Assembly (NCBI RefSeq): GCF_014898055.3
Contig: NW_023604295.1
Span: 139,716,676-139,780,675 of the forward strand
DNA from: Talpa occidentalis
Lineage: Eukaryota; Chordata; Mammalia; Eulipotyphla; Talpidae
Length of the DNA: 64,000 nt
Reading direction: 5' to 3'
Part shown: piece by piece, positions 55,961 through 64,000 of the stretch
How the letters are laid out: each line of letters opens with the position of its first letter
Position numbering within the stretch: the first letter of the stretch is position 1
Notes under the pieces: model-generated
The model's database searches: none
The model's input: the letters and a program-made list of their open reading frames with translations, nothing else
Told to the model about the DNA's origin: nothing
Position numbers and translations under genes: made by a program

Positions 55961-58900
55961 AGGGTGAATCAGAACATGCACATATTCTTTCTATCCATGG
56001 TGCTGAAGTCATTTGGCACTATAAGTACATGTGAGGATGGCCAGCCATGTAATGGGTGAAGGAAAATGTTCCACCTCCTTGAAGTTCATTTGTCCTTTAA
56101 ATATTTTCACCACACTTTGAACTTATTTTGATGCCCTATAGTCTATTAAATGTTAAAAATTATTGCAAATCTAGTGGCTTTTTTGAACATCTAGGAAGTT
56201 TTGCTATGTATTCCTTTGTCAAGAAGAAAATCAAATTCATAATACATTACATGTTTGCTAAAATACTTTTTCTCAAATTTTTATAATTTCTTGGTACATA
56301 ATTTCTTTATTATTCAATCTCTCCAGTCACATTGCTTACTTGTGAGAGATGAACATGAGTTTTGAAGAGATATAAGCAAGGTCATAAAGGCAAGATGAAT
56401 TTTTTTTTTTTTTTAACTTTTACACTTATGATGATAGGGACTTATTACAAAGGTAAACATGGTACTTAAATTGAATTAATTTCCCTTCAAATATTTTATC
56501 AATTCTTACCTGTTATCAGGAATTAGTGGTTTCAAATAAGTAAAAGAATGCCCCTGAAAAAACTACAGTTATCTTGCAATTTAGGGACATATTTAATCTA
56601 CCATAATTCAATGGAATAAGGAACAAAATAAGTCTGATAACAGTGTGTCTGGGAAACAAAGAAGCAAGTGTTATTATACTGTCTTCAGATAAGAGGGATA
56701 TTCTACTCACAAGGTCACAGTTGGCTCAGCCTTAAAGAATAGCCTTTCCAGAAAAAGAAAATTAGAGAACATCATATGGCACAGTAGAAAGAATATGAGA
56801 AAAGAACACAGAGTTCTCAAAACTGAAAAATGAAGTTAAAATCAGACCAACTATATACAATGTTTCAATAAACGGTCCTCTAAAATTACAAAAATATACC
56901 CCAGACTGTGGAATTTCAAGAACATCCACATGACAGATTAGATAGGGATTGTACCAAAGGAAAACTGGTAACAGTAAAGCCCACAATATCTAATCAGGTC
57001 ATAATTAAGATGATGAGGTCACTGAGCATTTTCTGAGGTCATACATAGTGACATATCAATTTGAGAAACAGTTATCTCTGAATCTGCAACCATGTTCTTT
57101 CACTAACATGTTAGGACTTCTTATTTATTCATGAAGAAAAATAACAAAAATATCAAACACAATGATTTATTTCCTCTTTGAAAATAATGCATAGAAAAAT
57201 TTTAATATGTATTTAAAAGCATCCTGATAACCATATTTGTGTCCAGCCAGGCACTGAGGATAAGCATATTCCTTGAAAAATCTCCTACAGCACAGTTTAC
57301 ATGTATTTTTGTGTTATATTAATAAACATGCTGTTTTGAGAAGCCATCCATGAAATCACATAGAATTGTATATTTTTGATGTACATGTGCTGCATGACTG
57401 TTCTCTGAAGCAATGAACACTCGCGTGTCTAACATACAGACTTTCATGAAAACTAAATGAGACATTTCAGCAAAATGCTCAACTGTGTTTAGTCTACTTT
57501 TTTTCTTGCACATTTTGTCCCAAGTACTCATGGATTTACAATTTTAACTTGAGTTGATTCTGTCACAAATTCCTATTACTTGCATTTTATGGCACCTGGT
57601 GTCTGGATCCCTTTGTCTGAATAGTCAGAACTTTAGAAATCTGCTACTATTGGCCCCATGATGGTTCCAACCACGCTGGGCAGGGACCCAGAACCCAGTT
57701 AAACGATATGCCAGGTTGGAGTCCTGCTGAACTTGCTTTAACTCAGTGAGATGTTTCAACCGAGAGAGACTGTGTGTGTTCTCTAACTTCAGCAGACAGT
57801 TATTTTGAAAGATATATTTCTTTTGTTGGACTAAAAAGAACACTTTGTCTTAATTATACTTGACATTTCAAAGCTCATACCAAGAGCTTTCTCTAGGGAC
57901 AGAAACAAACCACTTGTCTCCTCCAGCATAGGAGAGTGAAATGAATAAACACAACCCGGTTCTCATTCAATAAGGCAATTTCTCTGGAGTTCGTTTGTTT
58001 GTCTTTTGTTTGTTTTGCTTTTTCTTAGAAAAACATTGAAGGGGTTGTAGCTTAATACCCTCTAGCGCAATCAAAGTATTGATGAAAGATATATTTTAGA
58101 AAATTAAGAATAAAATTGCTAGTGTACAAAGTGAAACATCGTGTGCCCTTGGTTAGTCTCTGTTCATTCAGAGCAGTTAATTTTCTCTGAGGGAGTGAAA
58201 TAAAATGGGTAGTCATACACCAAGACTCTGCTGGTGTGAAGCTTGTGTTTCTTCAAATTACTGGAGATTAATAGACCACAATTTTCTCCAATTTTAATTT
58301 GAGTTCACTGCATTTGTCATTTCCTTTGAAAATATGATTTATGTGGCTTCTATTCATCTTGAAATGTCTCCTGAGCCATGTGTTATCTCTGATGACAGGA
58401 TCTTTATAAACCTTTATTATATAAAAGTATTCAAACCATTTTTCCATGAAGGTGCATATGTGGATAATGTAGTCTAGCAAAATTGAAATCGAGCATTTAT
58501 AATTAAAAATAACAGCGTTTGATAAAATATAGCATGCTTTTCCTCAAGAAAAAATTTATTTTTATTTCTACTTTCAGAAACAGAAAATTGAATATTTTAA
58601 GTTCTGTGAAGCAGTAAAAATGTGAATAATAGTTATCTGCAATTTTTTTCAAGTTATAGTTCATAAATACTGCTGTTAGTTACTGATTTTGAGTATATGA
58701 ATGTGAATATATTAAAAATATTTGAATACAAGCAACTTTTTTCTATAGGTATAATCACAAAAAAATTAGAAATGCTCAAATCATTTCTTTATTTCATCAA
58801 TAACAGTGCACACACATAATATTATTTTCATGAGTGAAATACCTATGGGAATTTGAAGGAGGGGCGTTCAGAAAGACTTGGTGAACCAGAAATGTGTGTG

Positions 58901-59559
58901 TAAGCATATTTTTCACCCGAATTGCGATGCTTGATTTAAACTGCATTGCAAAAAACTGAAGAACATATTTTTATTGCATTATTTAGCATATGCACTTTAT
59001 TTTTAATTTATTTTATAAGACTTCTCTTTAATACATGCATCTCAGATTTTCTTATCAACATCATATATTCTTTTATAGAAATTCTTCCTGTATCTATTAT
59101 CTGGATTCATTCTATAGATTACATTAGGAGTATTAGTAACTATTCCCAAAGTCAAAGACAGTTTTTCAAGCGGAAATGAATAAATACAGTGAGATATCAA
59201 CAATACCTAAGTGGTTACCTTGGTTATTTAATTACTAACATTCCTTTAGTCATTTGCAGCAAATTGTAACTTCTTGCTGCCTGAGATATTGCTTGTGCTG
59301 GTTAAAAAAAAATAATAATAGCCCCTCATCTTTGACCTTAATGAATGCTCACATATGTTGTGATAATAATCTACTTTTTTATATAATAGGTTTCTTGATA
59401 ATTTCATAATAAATTAATATTATCACCACTATACTGTTATAATTATATTTAAAAGAAAATTATTACATTTATCTTTGAAATGGACCCATAAGAGTCTAAA
59501 TACCAAATAAATATACCACATTTTAAAAAGAAATACATAATCTCATCATTAATGTTTTG
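55961..59559. other. long unique AT-rich stretch
   Basis: About 3.6 kb without a nameable element. T14 at 56401-56414. 57600-57790 is GC-richer and of higher complexity than its surroundings and may be a conserved non-coding block. Frames of 64-77 codons carry no signature. Confidence 0.35.
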
Positions 59560-59943
59560 ACCATGTCAATTTTTCTTCTTTATTCATATTTTATTACACA
59601 TTTTTCCTATCTATGAAGCTACTATATTATCTATTTTTATGTCACCTTGGCACACCCAAACCCAATAGTCTTTTACCTTAGACCACTAGGCCCCTCCCTG
59701 CTTTGTTCCCACCCTCATCCCCCCTCTAGTAGCCTCAATCTTGCAGTCATATGTCTAAGGGTTTCCAGTTCCTTTGCTTTGATGCTCTATATTCCACATG
59801 TGAGAGAAACAATCCAGTATTTGTCTTTCCCTTTCAGACCTATTTTACTTACCAAACACCCTCTCGTTCCATCCATCTTGAGCAAAATGCAAAGTTCAAC
59901 TTTTCTCTAGCTGAGTAGTATAGTATCCATCATATATCTTCTT
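59560..59943 (-). mobile_element. L1 3' end (left half), minus strand
   Basis: Antisense 3'UTR with a C-rich tract (59691-59727) and 'ttgatgctctatattccacatgtgagagaaacaatccagtatttgtctttcc', the counterpart of 47080-47125. It is interrupted by the SINE at 59944-60191 and resumes at 60203. Confidence 0.75.
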
Positions 59944-60191
59944 TTAAAAAAATATTTATTTATGCATACAAGAGGTGTGGGGGGCTAAGAGGATTCACCA
60001 GAGACAGAGTGGGGAGCAGAACAGGTGGATCCACTGAAATACACTGCTGAGGGGAGCAGCGGGGAGACAGGAGAAGTTTGCTGCGCCATGTGGGTCAACA
60101 ACCTGGCCAGGGCTTGAACTCTTGATGCAGTGGCTGGGGACAGCTTAATAGCACTGTCTTTAACCCCTGCACCACCAGGGATGCCCTGAAC
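59944..60191 (-). mobile_element. SINE nested in L1, minus strand
   Basis: Complete reverse-complement SINE. TSD TATATCTTCTT at 59933-59943 and 60192-60202 is perfect and lies inside L1 sequence, proving the SINE is younger than the L1. Confidence 0.95.
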
Positions 60192-60202
60192 TATATCTTC
60201 TT

Positions 60203-60545
60203 AATCTACTCATCTGTCCTTGAAACAAGTTTCTTCTATCACTTGGCTATTGTAAGTAATGATGCAATGAACATAGGAATGCATAGACCCCTTCCAATTA
60301 GTGCTTTTGCATTCTTGGGGTAAATCTCAAGGGGTGGGATTGCAGGAGATAGTAGCTCTACTGTGAATATTAGAGTAACCTCCATACTGTTTTCTACAGG
60401 GGCTGGGCCAGTCTACGCTCCTTGAGCAGTGCACGGGGCCTCTTTTCTCTGCACACCCTCACCAACATTGTTATTTCTCATGTTTTTGGCATGGACCATT
60501 CTCTGTGGAGAGATATGATAGTTCATTGTGGTTTTACCAAATAGT
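60203..60545 (-). mobile_element. L1 3' part (right half), minus strand
   Basis: 'ggctattgtaagtaatgatgcaatgaacataggaatgcat', 'gggtaaatctcaaggggtgggattgcagg' and 'ctccttgagcagtgcacgggg...ctgcacaccctcaccaacattg' are antisense L1 in order. Confidence 0.8.
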
Positions 60546-60999
60546 GTGTTTGTGAAAGAATATGCTTATGTAGGTGATTGGATTTAGGATCAATTCTAAT
60601 TCTAAAGTATACATTTTAGATAAAATTGATAAGAAAACCATGAATCCAAAAGCAAATCTATTGAAATAAGGTGTCTGTTATTACATTACCAAACTTTAAG
60701 TATGTTGCTAAGTTATGAGACAAAATTAACACAGTATTGTCTATCAAAACATTATCTTAGTGATATATTATGTACCTAAATGACCAAACCTTCCTTCAAT
60801 TTTGTTAAAAGCAGCAAATTGGAATTCAAAATTATAATTATTATTTGCAGAATTATTTCCTATTAGTCATATAATCATTCTCTTTATAAACTTTTGAAAC
60901 ATGTAATTAGTTTTACCTAGACTTTCTAAATGACCATTAATTATACTTGCTATTCTCTTACTCAGAAATGTGTGACAATGTAGAAACAACCAAATGAAA
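60546..60999. other. unique AT-rich DNA
   Basis: Nothing recognised. Confidence 0.4.
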
Positions 61000-61860
61000 A
61001 TGGACAAAATATTTGAAGCTACCTATTTGACAAATGACTCATAATAATATGTGTAAAAAATCTCTAGAATCCAAATAGTAAGAAAGCCACCAAACAAGTT
61101 AGAAAATGTGCATGAGTCTTGACTAGATGACCGGGAAGCATATAAGCATATAAAAAAAAAGATGTTCAACATCACTAGTCATTAAGGAATTACAGATATT
61201 CTATCATGCGATATCAGCATACACATTTTAGAATGACTATAATTCAAATCCTGACAATACTGTGCTGCTGAGGATAAATGGTAACTGGATTTTTTACATG
61301 TTATTGTTGAGAGTGTAAATGGTCCAGGAGTGCTATACAATCATTTGGCAGTTTCATAAAAAACTAAGATACACTTACAAAATGAATGAGAGTCAGGAAC
61401 CTGGGTATTTATTTCAGATAAATGAAAGCATGTTCACACAGAAACCTGTACACAAATGTTCTTAACAGTTTTCACTTCAGAAGCCAAAAAATGGGAAAAA
61501 CTCAGATGCCCTTCACTGAAGGACTGGGCCCACAATCCATTGTTCAACCATGAAACGGCTGCTACTGAGAAATAAAAAGGACAAAGTATTCACACACTGG
61601 ACATGCATGCACCTCAGTAGCATTACACTGAGTGAAAAAAGCTAATTACCAAAAAAAAGCTACTTATTTATGATTACATTTATGTGACATTCTCAGAATG
61701 ACAAAATCAGTGCTTTAAAAGAGATCTGTGGATGCCATGGTTTACCTTTAGAGGAGACTGTGCCTAAACAGGGTAAGAAAAGAATTTGCTAGTATGTGAG
61801 TATGGCTGTAGTTACATGTATATATAAACATGATAAAATTTTATAGAATATTTCAAAATA
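61000..61860 (+). mobile_element. degraded L1 ORF2 end and 3'UTR, plus strand
   Basis: Sense L1: 'agatgttcaacatcactagtcattaagga', 'gctgaggataaatgg', 'tggcagtttcataaaaaactaag', 'cccttcactgaagga...aatccattgttcaaccatg' and 'cattacactgagtgaaaaaagct', ending in a diverged 3'UTR. Many stops. Confidence 0.8.
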
Positions 61861-63458
61861 TGATTTCATGTAAAGCTTGGTGAAATCTATATGGAGCCTA
61901 TAATTGAGTAAATAGCATTGTATCAATGTCGTTTCCTTCTTTTGATTCTACAATGTGATTATTTTAAATATTATCACTGGATAAAACTGGATAAAAGGGC
62001 AGATGGGTACTCTCTTCATTATTTTGCAAATTCTGAGTCTAAGTATATTTCAAAATAAATGTTAAAATATATCTAAAATATTAAGCCTATTTCATATTCT
62101 ACAAATGAGGCATTATTTTATTTCTAATATCTAAAGTCTGTGTCGATTTTGCTCATTGTTTTTCTCTTGCTCCTGATTTCATTTCCCTGTGCATTTGTGA
62201 ATTTTGAATAGACATATCCAATAAAAATATGATCTTCAAAAGGTTTTGAAGATGATTCTCTAACAAGTTTTGATGCCACTGAGGTAGTAGTGTTTAAAAT
62301 TAAAATTAGTTTATGAAAGCAAGGTAATGATGATAAATTTTTAGAAATAACTTTTTTTCCACTTTGTACCAAAGTATGAGACTGTCCATAGACTGTCTTT
62401 GCAATTGGGTTTATTTCCAGTTTAATCATACAGAAAATAGTAACAATTTAGTGCCAAATTTGTGGGGAAGATATATGACTAAATTAGTCACTGTAGGTAA
62501 TTCCTAAGCTTTATCTACTACCTTTATACCACAGAGTCTGTGAAAATTGAAATGCCAGTATGTAGTCTTCGCACTAAGAACAACATATCAGTGCCCAATG
62601 TTTTGCTAGATCTCCAGTCATGATTCTCCCCACCCAAGCCCACAAAAACTGCCTTAAGGTGTGTCAATGAAATTTTTAAAAGATGCTTATTTAACTGTTC
62701 TTTACAAATTTTTTCAGAATATCTTTTTTGCCATTTTACTAGATATGGAGTTTGCTATTTGATTTTAAAAATCGTTTTTGGTTGCTGTGTTTTTATTTTG
62801 TTTTTGAGAAAACAAAATTGATGTGAAGTAATACAAGTGTTTGACAACTGGGGCAATGATAAAGTAAAATGCAACCTGAAAAATAAGTTAGTTCATCCTG
62901 TAATTGGGTGATTTAAATAATGGTTGTTATTTTCTTACACTTGATATTCAATAATTCATATCTTTTCAATAACATTCAATAAATCCTCTTGTGAACAAAC
63001 CTAAGATATATTTTTTAACTATAAATAAATATGTGGGGGAGAGCTGTGAAACACCACTGCTTTGCATATACCTAATTACAGGAAACTTGGTAGAATTCAA
63101 ATAGGTACTATATGTAAATATGCCTCTGAAGCAGGATTGACATTTGAATTCCAACCTCCTGAGAATATTCAAGCTCTTTTAACCTCAAATAATAAGAGAT
63201 ATTAACAGATTCAGTTGGTATGAAATGAATAAAATATAAAGTGCTATCTCCAACTTTGCAAGATCTTTGCCTGAAGACAGTCTGAGTTATTTACCAGTAT
63301 GATGTTTTTAAGTTTACATTTTATGTTTATTTGAGAGGATAGAAGAGTGATTTCCTTTATTTAGTTTAAATTTTGGTATAATAACAGAAGTGAAATTTTT
63401 AAAACTTTATTCATGGTAGTCAACATTTTCCATTCTCTATCTTTCTAAGATCATTTTC
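61861..63458. other. unique AT-rich DNA
   Basis: Nothing recognised. The 101-codon minus frame at 62124-62429 has no family signature. Confidence 0.35.
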
Positions 63459-63658
63459 TTTAAAGATTTATTTATTTTTCATAGAAGGCCTGGGGTGCAG
63501 GTTAGAGATGGGGAGGTGAGAGGATTCACCAGAGACTGCAGTGGTTGAGACAGGAGAGGTCTGCTGTGCCATGTGAGTTAGCTCCTTGGCTGGGGATCAA
63601 AATCAGTCAGTCACTGTGGTAGACTGAGACTTAACCCCCTATGCCACCAAGGAGGCCC
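63459..63658 (-). mobile_element. SINE (Rhin-1-like) with internal deletion, minus strand
   Basis: Tail and head are both present, but about 55 bp between CACCAGAGACtg and gGAGACAGGAGAGG are missing (the GTGGGGAGCAGAACAGG...GAGGGGAGCAG segment). Junction near 63537-63548. Confidence 0.85.
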
Positions 63659-63966
63659 TGAATGGACACAATTACTATTAGCATTGTTTGTAAAAATCAC
63701 ACAATAAATTCCAAGCATCTATACATGTCTACGAGAATACTTAGGTTATCATAGGGAAATTGTAGAGTTTTGATACATTCAATAGTCTAATGAATTAAAA
63801 GGTAGTTATAAGCTTGGTTTCTGAATTTATGTGTTATTTAACCATAGAATAATTTATCTTATTGAGCAAAATGTAAACCCATGTTACACCTTCAAGAAAA
63901 TGTCAGTTCCTCTCACAAGACTTAATTGGTACACAAAGGATCATCCATGCATAAGAAAAAACATAC
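63659..63966. other. unique AT-rich DNA
   Basis: Nothing recognised. Confidence 0.4.
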
Positions 63967-64000
63967 TGGGCCTCCCTGGTGGCCTAAGGGTTGATTCTCA
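63967..64000 (+). mobile_element. SINE (Rhin-1-like) head, cut by the window end
   Basis: GGGCCTCCCTGGTGGCCTAAGGGTTGATTCTCA is the first 33 bp of the GGTTAAGTCTCA sub-type; the rest lies outside. Confidence 0.85.

Noticed and set aside
1..64000. CRISPR arrays, bacterial operons or defence systems
   Set aside because: Composition, LINE/SINE/LTR content and lack of coding density show a mammalian nuclear genome. The repeated elements are dispersed retroposons, not regularly spaced repeats.

Overview
The window reads as AT-rich, non-coding mammalian nuclear DNA, either a gene desert or the inside of a very large intron. There is no operon, Shine-Dalgarno pattern, CRISPR array or plausible host protein-coding gene. 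Nearly every long open frame lies inside a retroelement or a simple repeat. The sequence was built up by layers of transposition: ancient mammal-wide repeats (L2, MIR, MER20, a Tigger-type transposon, MaLR/ERVL pieces), then several degraded L1 fragments, then lineage-specific L1 and about twenty copies of one tRNA-derived SINE.

The SINE is the best clue to the organism. It is about 250-280 bp, starts GGGCCTCCCTGGTGGCGCAG, carries a tRNA-like GGTTCGATCC box B and ends in an (AAATA)n/A tail. From memory it resembles the Rhin-1 family of horseshoe bats and relatives. A rhinolophoid bat is therefore my best guess; this is recall, not a database match. At least two sub-types are visible (GGTTAAGTCTCAGCACTATGAAG and GTTGAGCGCTGGG...GAAGCTGCC), and many copies keep target-site duplications (TSDs) that can be read directly.

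Layout. 1-3000: SINE and an old antisense L1. 3000-8700: unique AT-rich DNA, with a compositionally richer block at about 7400-8100 that may be conserved non-coding DNA. 8740-10150: L1 joined to a Tigger-like transposase relic that still shows its FNAD motif. 10850-21000: SINEs, L1 ends, a MaLR piece and a 1.1 kb L2. 20200-20300: a short exon-like segment with a perfect 5' splice site. 21400-28200: SINEs, MER20, L2, microsatellites and a 554-bp element with inverted termini. 28860-29980: L2. 30000-34200: mostly unique. 34250-34660: a GC-rich LTR-like block. 36190-37130: L2 split by the youngest-looking SINE. 37300-46500: SINEs, MIRs and L1 pieces. 46864-50819: the main element, a 5'-truncated L1 with a readable 19-bp TSD, an uninterrupted RT and C-terminal frame, and a 3'UTR G-rich tract. 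53300-54900: MaLR, L2, and an LTR with a Leu-tRNA-type primer site. 59560-60540: L1 with a nested SINE. 61000-61860: L1. The window ends inside another SINE.

No convincing undescribed system is present. The observations most worth a second look are the L1 copy, the half-length SINE with its own TSD, the Tigger relic, the LTR candidates, the possible exon and the conserved-looking block.
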